Notes under the pieces: generated by a model | What the model was told of the DNA's origin: nothing | Seen by the model: only the letters and a program-made list of their open reading frames with translations | Database searches by the model: none | Shown: positions 18,679 to 27,707 of the stretch, in pieces | Layout: each line of letters starts with the position of its first letter | How positions within the stretch are numbered: position 1 is the first letter of the stretch | DNA from: Acidovorax sp. FHTAMBA | Lineage (GTDB): Bacteria > Pseudomonadota > Gammaproteobacteria > Burkholderiales > Burkholderiaceae_C | Length of the DNA stretch: 64,000 nt | NCBI RefSeq assembly: GCF_038958875.1 | Contig: NZ_CP152407.1 | Coordinates: 565,501 to 629,500, forward strand | Direction of reading: 5' to 3' | Translations under genes and position numbers: made by a program

Positions 18679-19548
18679 TCAGGCCGCCAGCACCTGCTGC
18701 AAGGCATCCAGCGCCGCAGAGCGGTACCCCTGGCGCCACACGAGCAGGGTGCTGATAGTGGTCAGCGGTTGCTGGCGCAGCATCGCCGCCTGCGGCGAGA
18801 GCTCGAGCACCGAACGGGGCACCACACCCGCACAGCCCCCGCCCGCCACGCAGGCCAGGATGGCATGGTAGGAGTTCAGCTCCAGCAACTGCGGCTGCGT
18901 TGCGCGGGAAGCGAACCAGTCCTGTGCGATGCGGCGGTAGGTGCAACCAGGCTCGAACACCGCGAGCGAGGCCGCCTGTACATCCTGGGGGTGTTTGACC
19001 GGCGGGTGCCCGGCCGGAAGCACCAGCAGCAGTTCTTCGACGAACACTGGCCGTGTTTCCAGCGCAGGGTCAGGCGCCTGGCCGGGCGGCCAGGCCACCA
19101 GCACGGCGTCCAGCGTATGGGCGCGCAGGCGCTCCAGCAGCTCACGTGTGGGCGCGGTGGAGAGTTCCAGTCCCACGTCCGGCCACCGGCTGTGCAGCCG
19201 GGCCAGCGGCGCAGGAAGGCGGCTGGCGGCGGTACTCTCCATGGAGCCCAGGCGCAGGCGACCCGTTGGTTGCCCCGGACGCAACGCCTGGCGCGCTTCC
19301 TCGGCCAGCGCAAGCAAGCGGTCGGCATAGCCCAGCAGCACCTGGCCCTCCGGGGTCAGCGCCATGCGTTTGCCCTCGCGCAGGAACAGCTCGGTACCCA
19401 GCTCGGATTCGAGCTGGCGCACGCGGGTGGTGACGTTGGATTGCGCTCGCCGCAGCTGTTCGGCAGCACGCGTGACGCTGCCCTCAGCTGCCACGGTGCG
19501 AAAGATGTCAAGTGCCGCAAGGTCCAGCGGCGTTGAAGCGTTTTCCAT
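18679..19548 (-). CDS. LysR-family transcriptional regulator
   Basis: A 289-residue LysR regulator. Its helix-turn-helix (GSVTRAAEQLRRAQSNVTTRVRQLE) covers about residues 19-45, and a periplasmic-binding-protein-like effector domain follows. It is divergent from an MFS transporter across a 91-base AT-rich region and co-directional with NMO. Both are candidate targets. The effector is unknown. Confidence 0.88.
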   Translation of the reverse strand: MENASTPLDLAALDIFRTVAAEGSVTRAAEQLRRAQSNVTTRVRQLESELGTELFLREGKRMALTPEGQVLLGYADRLLALAEEARQALRPGQPTGRLRLGSMESTAASRLPAPLARLHSRWPDVGLELSTAPTRELLERLRAHTLDAVLVAWPPGQAPDPALETRPVFVEELLLVLPAGHPPVKHPQDVQAASLAVFEPGCTYRRIAQDWFASRATQPQLLELNSYHAILACVAGGGCAGVVPRSVLELSPQAAMLRQQPLTTISTLLVWRQGYRSAALDALQQVLAA

Positions 19549-19639
19549 CTCAAAACAATATGTATTTCAAAAATTCAATCTCTTGATAAGATGATATGCA
19601 ACACGGTCCCGAGTGGCAATCCTTTCCTGATCTTGCGCA
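19549..19639. promoter_or_regulatory. AT-rich LysR-MFS divergent region
   Basis: The 91 bases contain a conspicuous AT-rich run (CAATATGTATTTCAAAAATTC and CTTGATAAGATGATATGC) in an otherwise GC-rich neighbourhood. This is where a LysR regulator would bind to control itself and the divergent transporter. No single T-N11-A dyad stands out clearly. Confidence 0.45.
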
Positions 19640-20884
19640 GTGCAACCGGTTTCTTTTCCTCATCAGCCCGCAGACGGGACCTCTCCGCTGCGCGTGGCGC
19701 TGGCCGGCATGGCGGCGCTGGCCGTGGCGATGGGCATCGGGCGCTTTGCCTTCACCCCGCTGCTGCCCATGATGCTGCACGACGGGGTGGTGGACATCGC
19801 CACCGGCAGCTGGCTGGCCACGGCCAACTACGCGGGCTACCTGGCGGGTGCGCTGCTGTACATGGCCCTGCCCTGGCTGGGCCGGCGGTGGGGTGCAGGT
19901 GCGGTGCCGGGCAATGCGGCGCTGGTGCGCGGCGGGCTCGTGGCCACGGTGCTGCTCACCGGGCTGCTGGCCCTGCCGTGGCCGGCATCGTGGCCGCTGC
20001 TGCGCCTGCTGGCGGGGGTGGTCAGCGCGCTGGTGTTTCTTGGCACTGCCAACTGGTGCATGGGGCGGCTGGCGCACTTGGGGCGCCCGGCCCTGGGAGG
20101 GCTGATTTTTTGCGGACCGGGCCTGGGCATTGTGTTCACCGGCCTGCCCACCGGCGCCATGGTCGCTGCAGGCTGGAGCGCTGCGGCGGGCTGGCTGGCG
20201 TTTGCCGTGCTGGCGGCCGTGCTGTGTGGTGGCGCGTGGACGGTCATCCGGGGTTCTGAAGCTCCGACGCCTGAGCCTGAGGTGGCAAAAGATGCCCCAC
20301 CGCAACCCGCCGCGCGCCCCGTGCCAGAGCGCGCCCTCCTTGCCACGGCCTACAGCCTTGCGGGCCTGGGGTACATCATCACCGCGACGTTCCTGCCCGT
20401 CATCGCGCGTGCAGCGCTGCCAGCGGGGTCGCTCTGGCCCGATCTTTTCTGGCCCATGTTTGGCGCAGGGGTAGCGCTCGGCGCGTTCCTGTCGACACGG
20501 ATCGCGCCCACGCGGGACCGGCGCATGCTGCTGGCCGGGGCCTTTTTGCTGCAGGCCGTGGCCATCGGCCTGGGGCTGGTGTGGCCGGGGCGCACGGGGT
20601 TTGCGCTCGGCAGCCTGCTGCTCGGGCTGCCGTTCACGGCCATCACGTTCTTTGCGCTGCAAGAGGCGCGGCACCAGTGGCCGCAGGCGGGAGCCGGTTT
20701 TACCGGGCTGATGACCGCCCTGTATGGCATCGGGCAGATCGCGGGGCCGCCCATGGCGGCGGCCTTGCTGGCACGGGCCGGGTCACAGGCCCAGGGGTTT
20801 GACCATGCGCTGGGCGTGGCAGGTTCTGTGCTCGTCCTGGGCGCGGCAATCTATGGCTTCATGGCGTGGCGCTGGCGGCGGTGA
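19640..20884 (+). CDS. MFS transporter of the YbfB/YjiJ type
   Basis: A 414-residue major-facilitator permease with twelve hydrophobic segments. AMGIGRFAFTPLLPMM and LATANYAGYLAGAL are typical of the YbfB/YjiJ branch, whose substrates are poorly known. The likely start is GTG. The gene is divergent from a LysR regulator that probably controls it. Its 3' end overlaps the convergent histidine-kinase gene by 26 bases. Confidence 0.85.
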   Translation: MQPVSFPHQPADGTSPLRVALAGMAALAVAMGIGRFAFTPLLPMMLHDGVVDIATGSWLATANYAGYLAGALLYMALPWLGRRWGAGAVPGNAALVRGGLVATVLLTGLLALPWPASWPLLRLLAGVVSALVFLGTANWCMGRLAHLGRPALGGLIFCGPGLGIVFTGLPTGAMVAAGWSAAAGWLAFAVLAAVLCGGAWTVIRGSEAPTPEPEVAKDAPPQPAARPVPERALLATAYSLAGLGYIITATFLPVIARAALPAGSLWPDLFWPMFGAGVALGAFLSTRIAPTRDRRMLLAGAFLLQAVAIGLGLVWPGRTGFALGSLLLGLPFTAITFFALQEARHQWPQAGAGFTGLMTALYGIGQIAGPPMAAALLARAGSQAQGFDHALGVAGSVLVLGAAIYGFMAWRWRR

Positions 20885-22124
20885 CGGGCAGGCGCAACAC
20901 AAAGCAGGCCCCAGGGGCGCCATCCGGCCGGTCCTCGCAGTGCACCGTGCCGTTGTGCCGCCCGGCAATCGAGCGCACCAGCGCCAGCCCCAGACCCACG
21001 CCCCCGGCGCGCTCGCTGGCGCCGGGCAGGCGGTAGAAGGGTTCGAAGATCCGTTCCCGGTGGGTCACAGGCACGCCCGGCCCCCGGTCGCACACGCGTA
21101 CCTCGGCGTGGCCCTGGCGGCGCTCGATGGCCAACGTGATCTCGCCGGTGCTGTAGCGCCGTGCGTTTTCCAGCAGGTTGCGGATGGCACGGCGCAGCAG
21201 CTTGGAGACGCCGCGCACATCCACCGAATCCGAGCCCACGTCCAGGTCGGCATCCACCCGCGCGCACTCTTCGGCAGCCAGCCCGATCAGGTCCACCAGT
21301 TCCACGGTGCCCACATCGGCCTCGCGCGCATCCAGGCGGCTGGCCAGCAGGATCTCGTCCACCAGCTGGTCCAGTTCGGCAATGTTGCGCAGGATCTCCG
21401 CGCGGAAGGCGGGTGAGGGCTGCTGTCCGCCCATCAGCTCCATCCCCATGCGGATGCGGGTGAGGGGTGAGCGCAGTTCGTGCGATGCGTTGGCCAGCAG
21501 GGATTTGTGCGACTGCACGAGGGTTTCGATGCGCGCTGCCGCCGCATTGAACTGACGCGACAGATCGGCCACCTCGTCCAGCCCCTGCTCGGGTACGCGC
21601 ACCGACAGGTCGCCTTCGCCAAACTTCTGCACGCTGCGCTGGAGCGCTTCAAGCCGCAGCGTCAGGCGCCGGATGATGGGGTACACGCCCAGCGCCACGG
21701 CCACGCCCACAATGCCCAGCAGCCACAGGAAACCAAACGGCGGGCGCGTCCAGAACGCGGCGTCACTCCGGTTGGCGCCGCCGCCGGGGCGGCCCCCCCG
21801 ATCCCCGCGCTCGCCCCGGGGCTGGCGCGGTGCCAGCTGCAGCACAAAGGTCTGGCCGGTGGCCGTTTCAATGTGGAATTCGGAACCTTCGCCAGGGTCG
21901 CCGGGCTGGCGCGTGCCGAGGCCCTGCACCAGCACGTTGCCGGCCGGGTCGCGCAGCACCATCTCGCGCGAAGGCGGCACAAAAGGCTGTGCGTTCTGCG
22001 CCTTCTGCTCTTCGGCAAACCGCCAGGCCCAGCCCACGGCCAGGGTGAGCACCGCCATGCCGCCCACCACGGCCAGCCAGATGCGCAGGTAAAGGCGGCG
22101 GGAAAAGGGGTTCGTCAGGGACAT
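20859..22124 (-). CDS. Sensor histidine kinase (CpxA/RstB-like)
   Basis: A 421-residue membrane kinase. It has an N-terminal helix, a periplasmic segment of about 100 residues ending in an Arg/Gly-rich stretch, a second helix, a HAMP domain, a phospho-acceptor box (ASHELRSPLTRIRMGMEL) and an ATPase with NLLENARRYS, CDRGPGVP and GVGLGLALVRS. The HELRSPLTR box resembles CpxA. It lies downstream of its regulator gene, separated by 187 bases that carry a family B repeat. Confidence 0.88.
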   Translation of the reverse strand: MSLTNPFSRRLYLRIWLAVVGGMAVLTLAVGWAWRFAEEQKAQNAQPFVPPSREMVLRDPAGNVLVQGLGTRQPGDPGEGSEFHIETATGQTFVLQLAPRQPRGERGDRGGRPGGGANRSDAAFWTRPPFGFLWLLGIVGVAVALGVYPIIRRLTLRLEALQRSVQKFGEGDLSVRVPEQGLDEVADLSRQFNAAAARIETLVQSHKSLLANASHELRSPLTRIRMGMELMGGQQPSPAFRAEILRNIAELDQLVDEILLASRLDAREADVGTVELVDLIGLAAEECARVDADLDVGSDSVDVRGVSKLLRRAIRNLLENARRYSTGEITLAIERRQGHAEVRVCDRGPGVPVTHRERIFEPFYRLPGASERAGGVGLGLALVRSIAGRHNGTVHCEDRPDGAPGACFVLRLPVTAASATP

Positions 22125-22235
22125 GAAAACACAAAGGGCGTGAGCAAAGGACCGCTATCCACCGTGCGCGCGGCCAGATACTGGCGCTGCCTGAGCCGGT
22201 GGCCGCCGCGCAAGGGCCGCCCCGCCGCGCTGGCG

Positions 22236-22302
22236 GCGTCCCCCTTCCCGCAGCGCGTAGCGGTGCGAGAGAAGGGGGAAGCGGCGCAGCCGCTCAGGGG
22301 GA
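22236..22302 (+). repeat. GC-rich repeat family B, copy 2 (short form)
   Basis: GTCCCCCTTCCCGCAGC, then GAGAGAAGGGGGAAGCGGCGCAGCCGCTCAGGGGG, matches the core of the copies at 262-455 and 52334-52455. It sits between the regulator and kinase genes of one two-component operon, where such genes usually abut. Confidence 0.65.
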
Positions 22303-22311
22303 TGAACGCCA

Positions 22312-23031
22312 TCAATCCTGCTGCTTGGCAAACACGTAGCCCACACCGCGCACCGTGAGGATGCGGCGCGGGTTCTTGGCATCGGCCTCAATGGCGGCAC
22401 GGATGCGGCCCATGTGCACGTCGATGCTGCGGTCAAACGCCTCCAGCTCGCGGCCGCGCACCGCCTCCATGATCTGGTCGCGGGTGAGCACGCGGCCTGC
22501 GCGTTCGGCCAGGGCCACCAGCAGGTCGAACTGGTAGGAGGTGAGCTCGGCCGGCTGGCCCGCCACGGTGACGGTGCGTGCATCGCGGTCGATCTCCAGC
22601 GAGCCGAAGCGCAGCGCCTGCGTGGCAGGTGTGCTGCCGCCGTCGGTGCGCCGGCGCAGGATCGCGCGGATACGGGCCAGCAACTCGCGCGGCTCGAATG
22701 GTTTGGGCAGGTAATCGTCGGCACCCAGCTCCAGGCCGATGATGCGGTCCATGGGGTCGCCCTTGGCGGTGAGCATGAGCACCGGCACCTGCGCCGCACC
22801 GCCCTGCAGCGACCGGATGCGGCGGCACACTTCCAGGCCGTCCATGTCGGGCAGCATCAGGTCCAGAATGACCAGATCGGGCAGTGGCCCGGCGTCGGGC
22901 CCTTGCAGCTGCGCCAGGCCACTTTTGCCGTCGGCGCGGTGCGTGACCTGCAGGCCCGACTGGCCCAGGTACTCGCCCACCATCTCGGCCAGGCGGGCAT
23001 CGTCTTCGATCATCAACAGTTGCGAGCTCAT
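22312..23031 (-). CDS. OmpR-family response regulator (CpxR/RstA-like)
   Basis: A 239-residue regulator. The receiver domain (1-120) has the acidic pair IEDD, the phospho-acceptor in VILDLMLPDMDG and the lysine in LTAKGD. The C-terminal winged helix has TSYQFDLLVALAERAGRVLTRDQIM and SIDVHMGRIRAAIE. It pairs with the kinase at 20859. A GTAAA-N6-GTAAA box 77 bases upstream suggests autoregulation of the CpxR kind. Confidence 0.92.
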   Translation of the reverse strand: MSSQLLMIEDDARLAEMVGEYLGQSGLQVTHRADGKSGLAQLQGPDAGPLPDLVILDLMLPDMDGLEVCRRIRSLQGGAAQVPVLMLTAKGDPMDRIIGLELGADDYLPKPFEPRELLARIRAILRRRTDGGSTPATQALRFGSLEIDRDARTVTVAGQPAELTSYQFDLLVALAERAGRVLTRDQIMEAVRGRELEAFDRSIDVHMGRIRAAIEADAKNPRRILTVRGVGYVFAKQQD

Positions 23032-23107
23032 GGGATCAGTGTAGTGCGGGGTTCCTGAGGGACAAGCCCATGGTCCCGCGCAGGCGTCTCCCCGTGTTGA
23101 AGCGGCC

Positions 23108-23123
23108 GTAAAGTTGCGGTAAA
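23108..23123 (-). promoter_or_regulatory. Candidate CpxR-type box upstream of the response regulator
   Basis: GTAAA, six bases, GTAAA on the plus strand (TTTAC-N6-TTTAC toward the gene). The enterobacterial CpxR site is described as two GTAAA half-sites separated by a few bases. It lies 77 bases before the start codon of the CpxR-like gene, fitting autoregulation. Confidence 0.5.
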
Positions 23124-23160
23124 CCGGCCGGAGACCACCCAGGATGGTCGGAATCCATTT

Positions 23161-23221
23161 GCTTCTAAGTTGATAGCTGATTGCGCTTGCGTATCAAGCG
23201 CCAGAGGCATTTTTGGCCCTT
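23161..23221 (+). repeat. Hairpin repeat family A, copy 3 (overlaps ampG 3' end)
   Basis: TTGATAGCTGATTGCGCTTGCG then ATCAAGCGCCAGAGGC and ATTTTTGGCC. The distal half is read as the last codons and stop of ampG on the minus strand. Confidence 0.85.
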
Positions 23222-24600
23222 GAAGCCAGCCACACCAGCAGCAGCACCGGCACGCCCAGCATGGCGGTGGCGGTGAAGAAGTGCGCGTAGCCAAACGCGT
23301 TCACATAGTCGCCCGAGAAGCCCGCCACAAACTTCGGCAGCAGCAGCATCATCGAGCTGAACAGCGCGTACTGCGTGGCCGAGTAGCTCACGTTGGTCAG
23401 GCTCGACAGGTAGGCGATGAACGCCGCCGACGCAATGCCGCTGGCCAGGTTGTCGGCCGACACCACGGCGATCAGCGCCGTCACGTCGTGCCCGTGTCCG
23501 GCCAGCCAGGCAAACAGCAGATTGGTGCAGGCACTGAGCACGGCGCCCAGCATCAGGATGCGCATCACACCAAAGCGCATGGACAACACGCCGCCCACAA
23601 AGGCGCCTGCCAGCGTCATGATCACGCCGTACACCTTGGTCACGGCGGCCACCTCGTCCTTGGTAAAACCCATGTCCACGTAGAACGGGTTGGCCATGAT
23701 GCCCATCACCACGTCGCTGATGCGGTACACGGCAATCAGCGCCAGGATGAGCGCCGCGTGCCAGCCGTAGCGGCGCAGAAAGTCGGCAAACGGCTCCACC
23801 ATGGCGCTTTGCATCCACTCTGCCGCGTTGCGGGCGGGGGGCAGTTGCACCGGCGCGGGCTCGCGCGAGAACAGCACCGTGACCACGCCCACTGCCATCG
23901 ATGCGGCCATCACCAGATAGGCCACCTGCCAGGCGCCGTTCTGGTAGGCCGCGGCGCCTTGTGCCGCACCCTGTACAACCCCCTGCGCGATGGCCTGGCC
24001 CACCGCGGGGGCCACCTCGGAGCGCGCGGCAATCCAGAGTACGCCCGCGCCAGCCCAGATCATGGCCAGGCGGTACCCCGTCTGGTAGGACGCCGCCAGC
24101 GCTGCCTGGTGGTTGGCGTCGGCCGATTCGATGCGGAAGGCGTCGAGCGCAATGTCCTGCGTGGCTGAGCCAAATGCCACGGCCAGCGCACACCACACGA
24201 TGGGCCCCAGCGTGTGGCGCGGGTCGGCCAGCGCCATGCCGATGAGCCCGCCCACGATCAGCGCCTGCGACAGCAGCAGCCAGCTGCGCCGCCGCCCCAG
24301 CGCGTGGGTGAGCAGCGGAATCGGCAGCCGGTCCACCAGCGGCGCCCACACCCACTTGAAGCCATACGCCAGGCCCACCCAGCTCAGATACCCGATGGTG
24401 CTGCGGTCAACGCCCGCCTCGCGCAGCCGAAACGAGAGCGTGCCCAGCACCAAGAGCAGCGGCAGCCCGGCAGAGAACCCCAGCGTCAGCATGCGCAGGC
24501 TGGCGGGCTCCAGGTACACGCGCAGGGTCTGCAGCCAGGGCGTGCGGGGCGATTGTTCAGGGGTGAGATTGGGGGTGGATGAAGTGGAGGTGTCTGACAT
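23194..24600 (-). CDS. ampG: AmpG-type muropeptide permease (MFS)
   Basis: A 468-residue MFS-like permease. LRMLTLGFSAGLPLLLVLGTLSFRLREAGVDRSTIGYLSWVGLAYGFKWVWAPLVDR is the AmpG signature region (split here only for description). AmpG imports anhydro-muropeptides for peptidoglycan recycling and beta-lactamase induction. The start MSDTSTSS follows the family. About 25 residues in the middle (AQGVVQGAAQGAAAY) are an odd small-residue insertion. The C-terminal RAKNASGA and the stop come from a family A repeat. Confidence 0.86.
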   Translation of the reverse strand: MSDTSTSSTPNLTPEQSPRTPWLQTLRVYLEPASLRMLTLGFSAGLPLLLVLGTLSFRLREAGVDRSTIGYLSWVGLAYGFKWVWAPLVDRLPIPLLTHALGRRRSWLLLSQALIVGGLIGMALADPRHTLGPIVWCALAVAFGSATQDIALDAFRIESADANHQAALAASYQTGYRLAMIWAGAGVLWIAARSEVAPAVGQAIAQGVVQGAAQGAAAYQNGAWQVAYLVMAASMAVGVVTVLFSREPAPVQLPPARNAAEWMQSAMVEPFADFLRRYGWHAALILALIAVYRISDVVMGIMANPFYVDMGFTKDEVAAVTKVYGVIMTLAGAFVGGVLSMRFGVMRILMLGAVLSACTNLLFAWLAGHGHDVTALIAVVSADNLASGIASAAFIAYLSSLTNVSYSATQYALFSSMMLLLPKFVAGFSGDYVNAFGYAHFFTATAMLGVPVLLLVWLASRAKNASGA

Positions 24601-24725
24601 GGGCGCGCCGAGGTTTTGTCTATCATCGCCGACACACCCTTGCAGCAAGCCTGTCGGTCTCCATCTGGGAGCCAGCGCTGGCATTATTTCCTCAGGCGTT
24701 CATCCTCAATACGGTGGTTCTCTGT

Positions 24726-25577
24726 ATGTGCACCTTCTGCCCCGCCCCTTCTGTTGCGCCATCGTCCCCATGGTCCGCGCGCCGCGCGTTTTTGCTGGCG
24801 GCGGGCGCCGCTGCGGCCACGCCAGTGCTGGCGCAGGTCGAGGTGGGCTCGGCGTCCAGCCTGCGCAAGCTGGTGCCGGCGGAAACGCTGGAGCAGTCGG
24901 CCGCACAGCAGTACCGCCAGATGCTGGAGCAGGCCAAGGCCAAACGCGCTCTGGCGCCCGACAACCACCCCCAGCTGCAGCGCCTGCACGCGATTGCCAA
25001 GCGGCTGATCCCGTACACCACGCCTTGGAACGAGCGCGCCAAGCAGTGGCGCTGGGAGGTCAACCTCATCGGCAGCTCGCAGATCAACGCGTTCTGCATG
25101 CCCGGCGGCAAGATTGCGTTCTACACCGGCATCCTCGACCAGCTCAAGCTCACCGACGACGAGACCGCCATGATCATGGGCCACGAAATGGCCCACGCGC
25201 TGCGCGAACACGCGCGCGAGCGCATCGCCAAGACGCAGGGCACCAACCTGGCGCTGCGCCTGGGCTCGCAGCTGCTGGGCCTGGGTGACCTGGGCCAGGC
25301 GGCGGCGGGGTTGGGCGGGCAGCTGCTCACGCTGCAGTTCAGCCGGTCGGACGAGAGCGATGCCGATCTGGTGGGCCTGGAGCTGGCTGCGCGCGGCGGG
25401 TTCAACCCGCAGGCGTCCGTGAGCCTGTGGGAAAAGATGGGCAACGCCACCGGCAGCAAGCAGGGTGGGCTGGCCTTCCTGTCCACCCACCCGTCGGGGC
25501 CGGCGCGCATCAAGGAGCTGCAGTCGAATGTGCCCAAGGTGCAGGGGCTGTATGAATCCGCCAAACGCGGCAGTTGA
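24726..25577 (+). CDS. M48-family metalloprotease, exported
   Basis: A 283-residue peptidase. A signal-peptide-like N-terminus (SARRAFLLAAGAAAATPVLAQ) is followed by the zinc site HEMAH near residue 155 and the third ligand region SDESDADLVGLEL. It is a periplasmic or membrane-associated relative of LoiP/BepA without tetratricopeptide repeats, probably working in outer-membrane protein quality control. The start at MCTFCPAPS is the last sensible one before the signal segment; the upstream open frame is antisense to ampG's leader. It is divergent from ampG. Confidence 0.85.
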   Translation: MCTFCPAPSVAPSSPWSARRAFLLAAGAAAATPVLAQVEVGSASSLRKLVPAETLEQSAAQQYRQMLEQAKAKRALAPDNHPQLQRLHAIAKRLIPYTTPWNERAKQWRWEVNLIGSSQINAFCMPGGKIAFYTGILDQLKLTDDETAMIMGHEMAHALREHARERIAKTQGTNLALRLGSQLLGLGDLGQAAAGLGGQLLTLQFSRSDESDADLVGLELAARGGFNPQASVSLWEKMGNATGSKQGGLAFLSTHPSGPARIKELQSNVPKVQGLYESAKRGS

Positions 25578-25629
25578 TTGCTACTGATTCAATAGCTTAT
25601 GGCGCTTTTCAGGCAAGCGCTGCAGCCTG
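25578..25629 (+). repeat. Hairpin repeat family A, copy 4 (overlaps GGDEF gene 3' end)
   Basis: ATTCAATAGCTTATGGCGCTTTTCAGGCAAGCGCTGCAGCC. The hairpin arms are GCGCTT and AAGCGC. It lies between two convergent genes, and its right half encodes the C-terminal residues and stop of the diguanylate cyclase gene. Confidence 0.8.
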
Positions 25630-26748
25630 ACTTGGCATGATTTCTGCGGGCGTGGGTTCCTGCGCCGCACTCACCCGGTTGCGCCCGGCGTTCTTGGCGT
25701 CGTACAGCGCCTTGTCGGCGCGGGCGATGGCGGCGTGCAGGTCTTGCACGCCATGCACCAGCGCCACGCCAAACGACAGGGTGAGCGCAAGCGGCGTGGC
25801 GTCCACCTCCAGCGGCGTGGCCTGCACGGCGGCGCGAATGCGCTCGGCGGTGGCGCAGGCCTTGTCCAGCGGGCTGGCGGGCATCAGCGCCACAAACTCC
25901 TCGCCGCCCCAGCGCGCCACCACGTCGCCGTCGCGCAGGTTCTGGCCCAGCATTCTGGCGATGGCCATCAGCACCTCGTCGCCCACCGCGTGGCCGCGCT
26001 CGTCGTTCACGCGCTTGAAGTGATCGACATCGCACAGCAGCAGGGTCACGGGCGTGCCGTCGCGCTGGCTGCGCGCCAGCACATGGGTGGCCAGGGTTTC
26101 AAAGTGGCGGCGGTTGTTCAGGCCGGTCAAAGGGTCCAGCGTGGCCTGTTTACGCAGGCGGTCCTCGGCAGTCAGCACCGTGCGGCGGTAAAAGGCTGCC
26201 AGCGCCGACAACATGCCAAACACCAGGGCGACGTGCAGGGCGTTCACCCATTTCAGGCTGATCGGCGACAGCGGGGTGAGCGGCCCCAGCCAGTCGCACA
26301 CGGCCCTGAGGCCCAGGTAGTAGGCCAACAGCGCCAGCACCAGCGGCACGGCATAGCCGCGCGTGTTGGCGACCACAATGGTAGGGATGAACAGCAGCAG
26401 GTAGTAGTGAAAGCCGCTGTCCCAGCCAATGAGCAGCGAGCCCAGGGCGGCGTGCAGCATCACCTCCAGCCAGATCAGCGTGACGGCCGCAGTGTTGCGC
26501 CGCATCGTGACCAGCTGGTACGCGCCCACGTACATTGCGATGCTGATCAGGTTGATGATCGCCAGGGGCCCCGACCCCAGCCACCAGAACAGCACGACAT
26601 AGCCCGCGTCGATGACCGCCGCCATGACGGCCACCTGCTTCACCATGGCCCAGTAGGCCTTGCCCGCGAGGCTGGAGCCGCGCTGCGGCACCGCAAACCG
26701 GCGCGGGGTGCGCGGGGCGATGTCGCTGTCAGGGGCAGAACGGGCCAT
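25609..26748 (-). CDS. Membrane diguanylate cyclase (GGDEF)
   Basis: A 379-residue protein that likely makes cyclic di-GMP. Six hydrophobic helices (about residues 35-190) precede the GGDEF domain: DPLTGLNNRRHFE, CDVDHFKRVNDERGHAVGDEVL and the active-site RWGGEEF. No RxxD inhibitory site is obvious just before the active site. The ATG at 26748 is preferred over a GTG seven codons upstream, but neither has a good ribosome site. The last residues (QAAALA) come from a family A repeat. Confidence 0.87.
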   Translation of the reverse strand: MARSAPDSDIAPRTPRRFAVPQRGSSLAGKAYWAMVKQVAVMAAVIDAGYVVLFWWLGSGPLAIINLISIAMYVGAYQLVTMRRNTAAVTLIWLEVMLHAALGSLLIGWDSGFHYYLLLFIPTIVVANTRGYAVPLVLALLAYYLGLRAVCDWLGPLTPLSPISLKWVNALHVALVFGMLSALAAFYRRTVLTAEDRLRKQATLDPLTGLNNRRHFETLATHVLARSQRDGTPVTLLLCDVDHFKRVNDERGHAVGDEVLMAIARMLGQNLRDGDVVARWGGEEFVALMPASPLDKACATAERIRAAVQATPLEVDATPLALTLSFGVALVHGVQDLHAAIARADKALYDAKNAGRNRVSAAQEPTPAEIMPSQAAALA

Positions 26749-26812
26749 GGCGTGCGCGGGTAGGGTCACAAAAGGTCACATTCTAGGGACGCGACCACTG
26801 GCGCACGGAATT

Positions 26813-26873
26813 TCAATTCAAAAGTGCCTGTAGACCTTGCTGAATAAGCGCGAGCAGCTATCAATTTTGATAA
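26813..26873 (-). repeat. Hairpin repeat family A, copy 5
   Basis: On the minus strand: AAAATTGATAGCTGCTCGCGCTTATTCAGCAAGG then CTACAGGC and ACTTTTG. It is the main content of the 139-base gap between the GGDEF and MBL genes; the right hairpin arm is degraded. Confidence 0.75.
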
Positions 26874-26887
26874 GTCCAGCGCAACAC

Positions 26888-27526
26888 TCAGGTACCCGCC
26901 ACATACGGATTGCTCTGCCGCTCGCGCCCAAACGTGCTCTCCGGCCCGTGCCCGGGGATGAACACCGTCTGGTCCCCCATGGGCCACAGGCGCCCGGTGA
27001 TGCTGTCGATCAAGTCCTGGTGGTTGCCCTGCGGGAAATCCGTGCGGCCGATGCTGCCCGCAAACAGCACATCGCCCACAAAGGCCCGGTCAATCTGCGG
27101 CGCGTGGAACACCACATGGCCGGGGGTGTGACCGGGGCAGTGGCGCACGTGCAGCGTCTCGTTGCCAATCTGCACCGTGTCGCCATCGTGCAGCCAGCGC
27201 GTGGGCGTGAAGTGCTGCGCAGGTGGAAAGCCGAACATGGCGCTTTGCTGCGGCAGGCCATCAATCCAGAACTGGTCGCCCGGGTGCGGGCCGACGATGG
27301 GCAGTTGCAGACGCTCGGCCAGCTCGCCCGTGCCCCCTGCGTGGTCGATGTGGGCGTGCGTGAGCCAGATCTGCTCCAGCGTGAGGCCCCGGCGCTGGAT
27401 TTCGGCCAGCAACGTATCCAGATCGCCGCCGGGATCGATGACGGCGGCCTTGTGGGTGGCGTCGCACCAGACGATGGAACAGTTTTGCTGAAAGGGCGTG
27501 ACGGGGACGGTGAGGTAATTGAGCAT
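26888..27526 (-). CDS. MBL-fold hydrolase (glyoxalase II-like, YcbL type)
   Basis: A 212-residue metallo-beta-lactamase-fold enzyme. The metal motif HAHIDHAGG is near residue 58, a histidine in HCPGHTPGH follows, then FVGDVLFAGSIGRTDFP and PGHGPES. This matches small type II glyoxalases such as YcbL that hydrolyse S-lactoylglutathione-like thioesters. It stands alone between repeat A and the region of small secreted proteins. Confidence 0.88.
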   Translation of the reverse strand: MLNYLTVPVTPFQQNCSIVWCDATHKAAVIDPGGDLDTLLAEIQRRGLTLEQIWLTHAHIDHAGGTGELAERLQLPIVGPHPGDQFWIDGLPQQSAMFGFPPAQHFTPTRWLHDGDTVQIGNETLHVRHCPGHTPGHVVFHAPQIDRAFVGDVLFAGSIGRTDFPQGNHQDLIDSITGRLWPMGDQTVFIPGHGPESTFGRERQSNPYVAGT

Positions 27527-27707
27527 GGGCGTGGCGATGTTTTTTCAAGAAGGATTTTCACAAACCCTTCAGCGGCGCGGACTGCGCTACGCCACCGCCA
27601 GATGAAAGCAGATGAAGCGCATCCAACATGCGGCAATGGTACGCAGTGCCGGAAACAAGATGGACTTCTCATTAAGCGTTGTGTCTCACCCTGATGCACA
27701 ACCTCAC

